Assembly: GCA_030761205.1 (NCBI GenBank)
Contig: JAULJL010000002.1
Location: 18,269,010-18,333,009, forward strand
Direction of reading: 5' to 3'
DNA length: 64,000 bases
Origin: Fremontodendron californicum
Taxonomy: Eukaryota; Streptophyta; Magnoliopsida; Malvales; Malvaceae
Below are positions 1-9,249 of this stretch, piece by piece. How positions within the stretch are numbered: position 1 is the first letter of the stretch; every line of letters begins with the position of its first letter. A program made the position numbers and the translations under genes. The notes under the pieces are model-generated. The model was not told the origin of the DNA and did no database searches. It saw only the letters and a list, made by a program, of their open reading frames with translations.

Positions 1-682
1 TCAAATTCCGTTCTGATTTGATTTTTCCTCTTTTTCACTGTCGGGAATTTCCTTATTTTTCCATTTTTCCTCGAATCGGCTCTTTTCTCAGAATTTCTTC
101 AAACTGAGCCTTGGTCTATCCTTGTTTACTCACTCCTCATCAATTAGGGGCTTTAATTTTACCGAATCAGGCTATTTTTGCAATTTTTCTAATTTCACCA
201 AAATCCATAAAAAACCCTAATTCTCGGTTTTCTTCCGAATTGACTTCTCCTTCAGTTTTTCTTCCAAGTAGCTTCTCAATTACCCGTAGTCAGTACTTAT
301 CTTTCATTTAGAACCTTCAATTTTGACCAATTTGATCGTTTAAGCACTTTTCCCAAATTTCTCGAACTAGGGTTTCTTTTCTACTGAATCTCCGTAAACC
401 AACATCCGAACTCCATATCTTTCAATGTAGACGTCGGATTATCAAAATTATTTCACCATTTTTCTATTGAACTTCAAATCTTGATTATGAAAGTGGGTTG
501 ACTTTTTTGTAGTTGACTTTTTGAGGTTGACTTTTTCAAGTTTGACTTTTTATGTCTGCTTTCTTAAACTAAGTCACGAAGTACCACCTGCAGGATGAGA
601 AAAGTCTTTTTGCATTCTGAAATATTAATTTAGGAAGAAAACATACCTGATTTACTGATCCAAACAAAATAAGGTTTCTATA
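1..682 (-). repeat. 3' LTR of element A (partial, U3 end only)
   Basis: This aligns with the last ~680 bp of the complete LTRs at 9250-13827 and 22247-26826. It contains the telo-box pair, four TTGACT motifs (498-547) and the terminal stretch. The end is mutated to TCTATA instead of TCTACA and is followed directly by the polypurine tract, which identifies it as the 3' LTR of a minus-strand element. The rest lies left of the window. Confidence 0.9.
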
Positions 683-697
683 GCTGCCCCTCTTTGA
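683..697 (-). other. Polypurine tract of element A
   Basis: On the minus strand it reads TCAAAGAGGGGCAGC, directly upstream of the 3' LTR. It is the same tract as in elements B and C at the same place. It would prime plus-strand DNA synthesis. Confidence 0.85.
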
Positions 698-1110
698 CTA
701 TTGCTGAGAATCAGGAATCAGGCAAGGATAAACAAACACTAATTTTGTCCAGTTAGTGAAACCATATGTGAAGAAGAGGGAAAGAGAGTTTTCATTCATT
801 ATTTTTTTCTTTTTTTTCCATTTTTTGATTTTTTTCTTCAGTTTTTCATTTTTTCATTTTTTTTTTTGTTTTGAAAAAGCTGTAAATTGAAGATTTTGTC
901 CTTAAATTGAGTTCCCTGACTAATCAAGGCTCAACCCGTCTTAAGAAAATGAGTTCGATTTGCAAAGTGATGACTTGGGCGAAATCAAAAGTCAAAAAGT
1001 TATCTAGGCAAAACCATAGATAATTTTTAAGGTGATGACTTGGGTGAAACCAGAAGTCGAAAAAGACCTAGTGAAATCAGAAGTCGAAAAAAACCTAGGT
1101 GAAACCAAAG
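698..1110. other. Non-coding 3' region of A next to the PPT
   Basis: No gene seen. The first ~100 bp are conserved with B (13843 on) and C (40029 on). A T-rich low-complexity run follows (about 800-875), then short diverged repeats built on GATGACTTGGG and GAAACCAGAAGTCGAAAAA. Confidence 0.7.
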
Positions 1111-1114
1111 GTAA

Positions 1115-1705
1115 TTTCTGAATATGGCGCCCGGAGGTCTTATCCATGATTTTGAGTAATTGTACCAGGAGATCTTAAAAACGGTGCTCGAACGTCTAAT
1201 CTATGATTTGGAAAATTGGTGCCCAGAGGCCTTAAAAAATGGTGCCCGGAGATCTGATCTATGATTTGGAAAATTGCGCTGTATGCGACTTTAAAAATGA
1301 TGCCCGGAGGCCTTAAGAATGGTTTCGAAAATTGATGCTCGGAGGTCTTAAAAAACGGTGTCCGGATGTCTGATCTATGATTTGGAAAATTGTGCTATAT
1401 GCGACTTTAAAAAAGATGCTCGGAGGTCTGATCTATGATTTGGAAAATTGATGCCAAGAGGTCTTTAAAAAAGGTGCCCGAAGGTTTGATCTATGATTTG
1501 GAAAATTGATGCCCGGAGGTCCTTAAAAAATAGTACCCGGAGGTCTGATCTATGATTTGGAAAATTGCGCTGTATGCGACTTTAAAATGATGCCCAGAGG
1601 TCTGATCTATGATTTGAAAAATTGATGCCCGGAGGTCTTAAAAACGGTGCCCGGAGGTCTTATCTATGATTTTGAAAACTGGTGCCCGGAGGTCTTAAAA
1701 ATGAT
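1115..1705. repeat. Tandem array in 3' UTR of A (~57-bp units)
   Basis: About ten degenerate units share the core GGTGCCCGGAGGTCT followed by ATCTATGATTTGGAAAATTG. Some units carry an alternative GCGCTGTATGCGACTTT segment. The array is at the same position as the unrelated arrays in B and C, between the PPT and the non-coding block downstream of gag. Confidence 0.85.
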
Positions 1706-1739
1706 CTTTGAAGAATTGTTGAAAATTAACCTGAAGACT

Positions 1740-2105
1740 TTGAGAAGATACGAATGTTTTTGATGTTGGTGCAAATGATTAACAGGATGCACATACTTCA
1801 TATTGCAAATGTAAATGTTTTGAATTGATGCTGATGCAGATGTTGGATAAGATGTAGATGCTTCATGGTGTACTTGCAAATGGCTTAGGTTGATGCAAAT
1901 GCTTATTGATGCAGATGCAAATATTGAATAAGATGCAGATGCTTCTAAATGATGCAAACGCAAATGATCCTCAAATAACGTAATTACTTCACAGAAGGAT
2001 GCAAATGCAAAGGTCAACAATGTGCAAATGCTTCTATATGATGCAAATGCAAAGATCGATAATGATGCAAACGCTTCATAAAAAGATGCAAATGCCCCTG
2101 ATCAT
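1740..2105. repeat. Degenerate GATGCAAATGC repeats
   Basis: Short irregular repeats of GATGCAAATGC, GATGCAGATGC and CTTCATGATGC types. Related stretches lie in element B at 14905-15090 and 16327-16450. Open frames here come only from repeat composition. Confidence 0.75.
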
Positions 2106-4505
2106 TTTTCTAGACTTTGGCTTAGCCTTTCCAATTCATTTTTCCTCTTCAAATCAGAGTATAACTTCATTTTTCATTTTTCAATCTTTGGCTATTTCCT
2201 TTGCCCTAACAGTTTTCAAACTCTTGTTGACAGAAGTCTATTGGCCGGGTTCTATTTCTTCTTCTCATATTTGGAAATCAAGATTAACCCTAGTAGTTCC
2301 ACACGTTTGGGTTAGAAAAACCATTATCTCATGTCAACATAAAAAATGGGTATTTCAAAAGATATCTTTATTTGTTTTCTCATTTTGAAAACTTTTGAAC
2401 AAAAATATTAACCCCACAGTGTGTGATGTACAAATCTTTTGAAGACTGATGATCACTGTTAAAAATTTCCCTAAGTGTCAATCTGGGTTTTTCAATTTGA
2501 ATTGGCAATGCTTGGTATAACAAGATTTTGGTTGATCAAAGAAAATTTCATAACAAAATGTATGTCTCTTCTATGCTCACAAATGGAACAGGTTTTATAA
2601 ATCATGAATTCATTGAGAATAAAACAAATTCAACATTCTTTTAGTTTTCATATCAAGGCATTTTGACAAGCGTCAAGATTGGCTGGGATGTTTAAACTGG
2701 AAAGTTTAATCTTGGAGGGAAAAAATCTTAGTTTTTGAAGTCAATCCTCCGAATAGTATTGACAATTTAGGAGGTTCATGAATTCCTAGATGTTATTCGA
2801 TGACCACTTCTTCAAGATAACCTTCTCTTTTGTGGTATCGGCACTAACATAAATTGCATAAAAAATTCCATCTTACTCTATACCGCCTATTTTTGGGTTT
2901 TCACCCTAGAACCCTATTCTTTCCATTTTTTTCTTCTTTTTTTTTTATTGTTTTACCATGCACTTGAGAAATTTAAATTCTTCCATAGTGAAATGAGAAT
3001 TCGATGAGATAGGATAAAATCTGAGGAAAAACCCTTCAAGTTAAATATTCATGCGTAATCAAAATGGACTTTTAAAGCACGTAATGTAGGCTATGGTTCG
3101 GGGTTCAGAAAGAAAGGATAAATGGGCCCAAAATATATGTTTAAGGGTAATCAGATCAAGGATCATTTCTTGAGGAGGAGTTTCTTTGAAGCATTTGTCC
3201 CTTTTGGACTTTTCATTCCTTTTGACTTTGCTCTTTTTCTTCTTTGCTTTTGGCTTTCATTTGCATACTTTTTCACACTTTTTTTGTTTTTGTTTTTCTC
3301 TTGCATCTTTATTTTGACAGAGTGAACCCATACTTATTCGGGGCTCAATTTGCTTTGTATCTATCTTCGAGTTAGGACTCATTTCTAAGTGATCCTTTCT
3401 CGCATTTGCCCTCCAGTGTAGAGGGTGATCCTTGATCAGGGTGTAAAGAAGAAATAATTATTTCAGCTCAAAATGGGTGACTATGGATAATCTCTTTTTG
3501 TGACAGGGACATCAAAGATGGCCATTTCTCATATCAAGAACAAATATTCTCATTGAAAAGCAATTCCTAGGGGAAATAGATAATCATAATTTCATTTTGC
3601 ACTTTGGAATCATCCGAATTCTCATATGCATGATATCACAATTTTTCCTTTATTTTTTATCGCATGCCCCACTGATTCATGCGTTAGTCCATCCTTATTC
3701 ACCATGTATCCATCATTTCCACATATGATGCCCCAATTTGGTCAACCTTGGGAAATTGTATCAACGAGGAACATAGCAAGTCTAGGTCTATTTTGAAAAG
3801 GCTGAGTTTCAATTCTGAGTTCTTTGAAAAGACAAGGAAAATATAACCCAAAAACGGGTTTTCTCTGGGACATGGGATAATCTAGTTTAATCATTGTGCC
3901 CTAGGGTGTCAATCTTGAAGTGATGTTTGGGAAATTAGTGTTTTGTGATTATTGGTAAAGGCATGAATGGTTTTAGCACAATCTTGACACACCAAATTAC
4001 CAATGATCTAAATTCTTGAAAGAATGTCTCACTTGTTTGAATTTCAAGGAGTTCGAAAAAATTTCAAAAAGTTTGTTCCTTTGTTCATAGCCTAGACTTG
4101 GATCTATATCTTTGCTTATTCTATGATGACAATGGTTTTATGAAGTTCAATCATTCATATTCCTTGAAGCATTAGGTTTTCCAAGTGGTCTTGGTTCAAG
4201 GGATTTAGGCCTAGGAAAGCCCAAAAGAGAAGGAAGGTATTGGGTCATTTCTAACAATGATCATCAATATTCTCGAGACTATCCATTATTAGAACTTCCT
4301 TAATGCTTATTTTTGCAAATTCAGATTATTGTTAACATACAACAAACACAAAGCATTTAAAATTCAAAATTCATTTAATTCATATGAATGTCGACATGAG
4401 ACAAGTGATTTCATCATAAGATCTGAAACTACATGTATCAAAATGCTCCTATTGACATCCTTCAAAGGTAGTAATTCTTATTTTAAAACCCTGAAAGAGA
4501 CTGAT
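2106..4505. other. Conserved non-coding block between gag and the 3' array of A
   Basis: This ~2.4-kb stretch is colinear with 16451-18821 (B), 41673-44542 (C) and 60972-63842 (D). A shared landmark is AATGGACTTTTAAAGCACG near 3064, 17399 and 43054. Here an autonomous element would carry pro-RT-RNaseH-IN. I see no catalytic motif on either strand, and no ORF is kept between copies. The plus-strand Phe/Leu-rich frames come from T-rich DNA. Confidence 0.75.
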
Positions 4506-5915
4506 TTATGGCAAAGCGGTCTTCCACTGATTGATAAGTTTCGGTGTCAAAATACCATCATGGATAAGACTTTCAATCCTTTCTTTCAATTGTCTGCGTT
4601 TTTCAGTTGAATGCCCAACTATCCCTAGGTGATAATCACACTTGTTGTCAGGGTCATAACTCCTTGTTGATGAATTCAAAGCTATTTTCAAAGGTATCGG
4701 GGTAAGGTACTGATTCTTTATTAATAATGGCAGCAGGGATGGGGATTGGAATTCTTTCTTGGTTGTCTCGCGATCATTTTTTGAAAGCAAGCCTTGTTGC
4801 AAGAACTGGTATAGGATTAGGTGCTTGGGTTGGTAGTTAAGGATAAAGGCTTAGAGATACCTCAGTAGGGTAACATGATTGGTATGAGAGAAATTGGAAA
4901 TATGGGATAAAATCTCCCATAGCTTGGACATCTTTCTCTTTCTTTCTAGGTGCCCTATTTCTCTCGGCATTGTATGTTCCTTCTCTTTCAAGTTTCCCAT
5001 TCTTGATAGCATTCTCAATCATCTCCCCTGAGATTACCATATCCGCAAAATTCTTCAAGGCATTGCCGATGAGTCTACCATAGTACGCGGCCTGCAGTGT
5101 ATTCACAAAAAGGACAGTGGTTTCCTTTTGTGTCAAAGGTGGTTGTACTTGGGTGGACATGTTCCTCCACCTCTGAGCATACTTTTTGAAGCTCTCACTA
5201 GCTCTTTTCTGCATATTTTGCAAGATGAGACGGTCAAGCGCCATGACGGTCATATGCTTGTACTGGTTTAGAAAAGCCCTAGCCAGATCATTCCAAGAGC
5301 GAATCTGATCCTTGCTCAATGGCTATACCACCTAATTACGGACCCGCTGAGGCTATCCTAAAAGGAATGAATCAAAAGCTTATCATTATCTACATGACTC
5401 GTCATCTTCAGGCAGAACATAGTGATGTGGGCTGACAGATCGGTCATCCCGTCATATTTCACAAAGTCAAGGATCTTGAATTTAGGAGGAATGACTAAAT
5501 CGAGGACCAAACATCATTCTTTCGCATCCATACTCCCGAATACGTCTGTATTTTCTACTGCTCAGAGCCTTTCATCTAGCAACTAATATTTCCCTTGGGA
5601 ATCTGCCAACTCTACCTCTTTTACTACAACTATTTTCAACTTTGCCTTTTCAGCTAGATCATTTGAATTTAAGACATTGATGGGGTTAACAGTGTTCTGG
5701 GCATCCATCATTACAACCTTATTCTGACCCTTTTGTGCATCTAACCCTTCTCTGGCGGCCAAGTTTTCAGTGTATCCCTTGATTACGGTGGACATTAGCT
5801 CCATCAATTTAGTCATCTGATCTTTAGATTCTGCTTGAGACTTTGCCAGCTGTTCTCGCAATTCTTCCTGTACCCTTTCCATTATTTTCATTCGGACAAC
5901 TTGTTCATTCTCCAT
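4506..5915 (-). pseudogene. gag: gag pseudogene of element A
   Basis: Three disconnected minus-strand pieces align with the intact Gag of element B. 5583-5915 holds the N-terminal coiled-coil-like part (starts MENEQVV, 110 aa). 4837-5319 holds the Gag core, with the motif DQIRSWNDLARAFLNQYKHM. 4506-4802 holds the C-terminal zinc-knuckle region (CDYHLGIVGHSTEK). A CAG-to-TAG change ends the first piece, where B reads KYQLL. Further stops and frameshifts lie between 5319 and 5583 and around 4802-4837. The knuckle has lost its last cysteine, so A cannot make a complete Gag. Confidence 0.9.
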
Positions 5916-6662
5916 AGCACTAGCCTGTATTAAAAAAGTACTCAGTACTTCTTATACCTCTGATTTGAACTGGAAATTCTTTCAAATACTCTTAAAACCA
6001 AACCAACTTCTATTTTATCCCTTCAAATTTGTATCGTGATGAATGAGTCATGAATGCAATTTGATGCCCGTGAAACATAAAAAATGTGATGTATGGACAT
6101 ATACAGTGGAGACATACTGACCATGTATGTTATAAATGCAATCACGATGCCAACATGATACAAGTAAAGAATAAACAACAACGTATGGATATATGCAATG
6201 AATGACCATGTATATTTCACTGTATTTCCCAATGAATGATCATATACACTATGAATGCAACACGATGTAAAATATGATGCATGTAATCAATGAATGATTG
6301 ACACAGAGTATATACAAAGAAAATCATGCTAACCATGTGTGTCATGAATGCGACCTAATGCTAACATGATGTATGTAATAAGCAAATTAGTGCATGAACA
6401 TATACAGAAAAATCATGCTGACTATGAATGCATGAATGCAACCGAATGCCAACATGATGCATGTAAAGAATAAGCAAATTAATGCATGGATATATACAAA
6501 AAAATCATATTGACTATGAATGCATGAATGCAACCTGATGCCAACATGATACATATGAAGAATGAATAAATTTATACATGGGTATATACTGAAAAATCAT
6601 GTTGGTCATGAATGTATTCTACAATGAATGAGCATACATGCTTATGACTGTAACATGACGTC
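5916..6662 (-). repeat. Leader of A with ~92-bp tandem repeats
   Basis: The untranslated leader between PBS and gag. From about 6025 it holds diverged tandem units with CATGAATGCAACCTGATGCC and AACATGATGCATGTAA. Spacing is 92 bp between the best-matched copies (6431 and 6523). The same type of array occurs in B (20390-21010) and C (51740-52440). No coding sequence recognised. Confidence 0.75.
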
Positions 6663-7430
6663 TATATTTCAACCTCCTGCTCATATAAAGTAAGAAGTGC
6701 CATATTCCTTTTCGCTCGCCACAACCTCCCTACTCAGGAATTAGCCTAACGGCAGAGCTCTTGCTGCACTCAACTCAAAAAGGCTCCACAAGCGCGATAG
6801 AGGAGTAATTAACGCGCGTTGAGTGAGCAGCAAGGTTTCTATTCGACCACGTGAAAGCGGTTTATCTGTACAAATGTAAAAGACTGCTCCTGCTACGAAG
6901 TTTACCGCTCCGCTAATGCTATGTGATCCGGTCAAGATGAATCGAATGGCCTTTTTCCACTTGACAATCCCCATGCATATCATTATATAGGCATATATAG
7001 GATTCATGACGGACGCCCTGTTTGGAGAGAGCCCTAAAGCACTGTAAGCAAGTTACTCCACCAAGAGAAGTGTGAATCCGCCAAGGGCATTCCAGCAGCA
7101 TTAGCTAGTTATATGCAAATAACAGCCAAGGAAGGAATTGGGTGAGGAAAGAAGAAGACTGGAACCGATGTTCCAGATCATTACGAACCCTAAAAATGAA
7201 GTTTCTGCATCGGTGGAGTCTGCCATGAATACGGAGCTTCCTTTTGCGGAGATAACAATCCCTGCTAGCGGCAATGTGCTTAAGGCCGTAGGTTTATGTG
7301 TGATGGTAGCTTTCTTCCTAGCGGCCGGTCTAGTTCCTAACCTTTCGCGTTCTCTTAATGTAGAACAGATAGAGGATGATTATGATTGGGGCTATCACAC
7401 ATCATAAGAGTAGTTCGTCTTTTCTTCGGG
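6663..7430. other. Foreign insert in the leader of A, possibly organellar DNA
   Basis: About 770 bp with no counterpart in the otherwise colinear leaders of B and C. It is visibly richer in G+C (one 60-bp line counted is 48%) than the A+T-rich surroundings and lacks their repeats. It has open frames on both strands. It lies between two diverged copies of a leader repeat (6602-6662 and 7443-7511) that is single in B. Composition and hydrophobic frames suggest mitochondrial or plastid DNA, but I do not recognise a specific organelle gene. Captured nuclear gene sequence is the alternative. Confidence 0.5.
7168..7410 (+). CDS. Hypothetical small membrane-type protein (79 aa) in the foreign insert
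   Basis: I do not recognise this protein. From the first ATG (7168) the frame encodes 79 residues ending TYR-HIS-THR-SER and TAA. It has a hydrophilic N-terminal half (FQIITNPKNEVSASVESAM), one likely membrane span (GLCVMVAFFLAAGLVP, about residues 45-62) and an acidic tail (EQIEDDYDWG). The frame stays open upstream to about 7138 without another ATG. On the opposite strand, 6741-7007 is also open (88 aa). There is no nuclear-type promoter or intron evidence. It may be a fragment of an organellar ORF or chance coding in a G+C-richer insert. Confidence 0.25.
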
Positions 7431-7984
7431 TATGAACAAAAAATGACCATGTATATCACAAATGTATTCTACAATGAATGACCATGCATGTTAGGACTAT
7501 AAAATGATGTCAAAATGATACATGCAAAGAATAAATTAATTAACACAAAGATAGATACAAAGAAATTAACCAATGATTACACGAAATTTGTGGGACCTAA
7601 ATCTTAATTATTCAAAAATCTCATTATGCAAGATTCGCCTCCAAATTTAATCTATGATTTTTTGAAACATGTTTTCTCTATGAAAAACCAAACATATCAT
7701 TTTCAAAAGAATTTCGGGGTAGTGGATGCTACTATGGTATAATATCCAAATGTTCATTCAACACTACCGGTCTATAATTCTTATTCAACCAATGAATGTT
7801 TATGAAATCATCAAATGAAATTATTATTACCATCCGTTTATTGCAAGGAATGAGATCAAAAGTACAGCCATGAATGTGCATGCTCTATTCGCACATGCAT
7901 GAAATGTGCAAAATGCAAAAATGTTTGAAAAAGAATGTTTTGATATTTTCAATTTTAAAAAGTTGATGAAAATTTTCCCCAACA
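7431..7984 (-). other. Leader of A, continued
   Basis: Colinear with B 20925-21455. It includes the second copy of the duplicated leader unit (7443-7511) and a T-rich stretch. No gene seen. Confidence 0.6.
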
Positions 7985-8450
7985 GTATCAACTCACTTAG
8001 GCATCATGATGCCTTCGAGGCGGATTATCATACTTATTATGGGCGATGTACGTTCATCTTTGCCTGGTTTACAAAACTTATTTGGGATGTAAAATAAGTA
8101 ATAAAAGGTTAGACACATCCCTCCATGTGTTCCTAACTCCGGTATATCTATCAAAAATTCAGCAGTGCTTCGCCTAGGTTCACGATATGAAGGTGAATCG
8201 GTTCTAAAAGGCCCCGAATTGTTCCTCACTGTCGCCGGTGAAGGCTAGTAAGGCACCCCGATAAAAGCATGTTCAATTCGTTAGAGTCTATTTCCCTAGC
8301 CCATGCGGATTGTTAATCACGAAGGCTTAGTTACTTTGCTCCCACCTAAAAGGACAGATCCGGGTATAGGGCTCATGATATGCAAATGCACGTGTAGTGC
8401 GAGAGGAGAAATAATAAACCTTTCACCACCTATTCTACATCCCTTATTCT
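7985..8450 (-). promoter_or_regulatory. Conserved leader block of A (candidate packaging/dimerisation region)
   Basis: A G+C-richer block conserved with B (21455-21960) and C (52975-53520). Shared strings include TCCTCACTGTCGCCGGTGAA, AAGGCACCCCGATAAAAGC and GCTTCGCCTAGGTTCAC. It lies just downstream of the PBS in element sense, where retroelement RNAs usually carry packaging signals. The role is inference; conservation in three elements is what is seen. Confidence 0.5.
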
Positions 8451-8694
8451 AAATGCCCCAACAAGATTGAACAATTTAAGCATTAATTAAACAAAGAATA
8501 AATACACCAAAATAACCAGAGAACAATAATAATATGTATGCACATGAATATGGACATATTTAACAATATTTATTATTTCCAAAATTCTCCTTATTTTTTT
8601 TAAAAAATATGGGAATTAAAATTAAATACCAATTAAACCAACAAAACCGACACTTTGATAACACAAGATTAATTCTAGGCCTAACTCTCTAATT
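8451..8694. other. A+T-rich leader end of A
   Basis: A-rich spacer between the conserved leader block and the PBS, colinear with 21961-22224 in B. No gene. Confidence 0.6.
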
Positions 8695-8713
8695 GTCCCC
8701 AGTGGAGTCGCCA
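8695..8713 (-). other. Primer-binding site of element A (tRNA-Arg type)
   Basis: Plus strand GTCCCCAGTGGAGTCGCCA, so the element strand reads TGGCGACTCCACTGGGGAC, three bases from the 5' LTR. The TGG start is what a CCA-ended tRNA requires. A tRNA-Arg PBS of this kind is typical of Ogre/Tat elements, as I recall. Confidence 0.85.
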
Positions 8714-8716
8714 AGC

Positions 8717-9249
8717 TGTCGCAACTTAAAAAATAACAAGCCTCATCGCGAGGCTTTATTACTCGTTAAGCGTGAGATTGGAAATAACAGAGGAAAAGCC
8801 GACTTAATTCCTCTTGAAAAATGAAGGTTTTGAAAATGACCTTGAAAAAGACATAGAGTCGCCACCAATTTTTTTTAGCTAGGTGTGATCGGCCACCTAT
8901 TAAAACTGGTTTTGTAAAACATTTTAAAATTAATTAAAACATTTTTAAAACCAATTTCAAGTCTGCGTTATAAACCAAAGAAAATTGAAGAATCGGGTTC
9001 GGGACTCGGTTATGTGCGAGGAAGGATTAGCATCCTCACAACGCCCGTATAAAACGGTACCTTATTAATCATGTGTTATCTCAAGTCTCGGTAAAAAGTA
9101 AATTTTTAATTTAGTATTTCAAGTTTATTCCCAATTTAAAGAAAAATAATTCCTTTTTTTAATTGAAGATAATCCGAAATTTATTAATTCAAAATTTTCC
9201 TATATTTCTCGACAAACGTGGCAAAATATAGAAATTTTTATTTTCGAAT
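8717..9249 (-). repeat. 5' LTR of element A, first part (U5 side)
   Basis: Begins TGTCGCAACTT next to the PBS and matches the first ~530 bp of the other LTRs. It breaks at 9249 where element B begins and resumes at 26827. The conserved stretch with GTTCGGGACTCGGTTA, GGAAGGATTAGCA and CAACGCCCG is present, as in every LTR of the window. Confidence 0.95.
9245..9249. repeat. Target-site duplication of element B, left copy
   Basis: CGAAT directly before TGTCGCAACC, matched by CGAAT at 26827-26831 directly after GTCTACA. Five base pairs is the length expected for Ty3-type integrase. Confidence 0.97.

Noticed and set aside
3122..3325. Phe/Leu-rich 'membrane protein' frames (also 17540-17737, 38234-38446, 43177-43455)
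   Set aside because: T-rich low-complexity DNA gives hydrophobic codons; no conservation between copies.
2106..4505. Decayed pol gene between gag and the 3' LTR
   Set aside because: No RT, RNase H, integrase or protease motif could be seen on either strand in A, B, C or D, even in the young B element.
6659..7420. CGTCT at both sides of the foreign insert as a 5-bp target duplication
   Set aside because: The right copy does not sit at the homology boundary, and a longer diverged duplication flanks the insert; five bases can match by chance.
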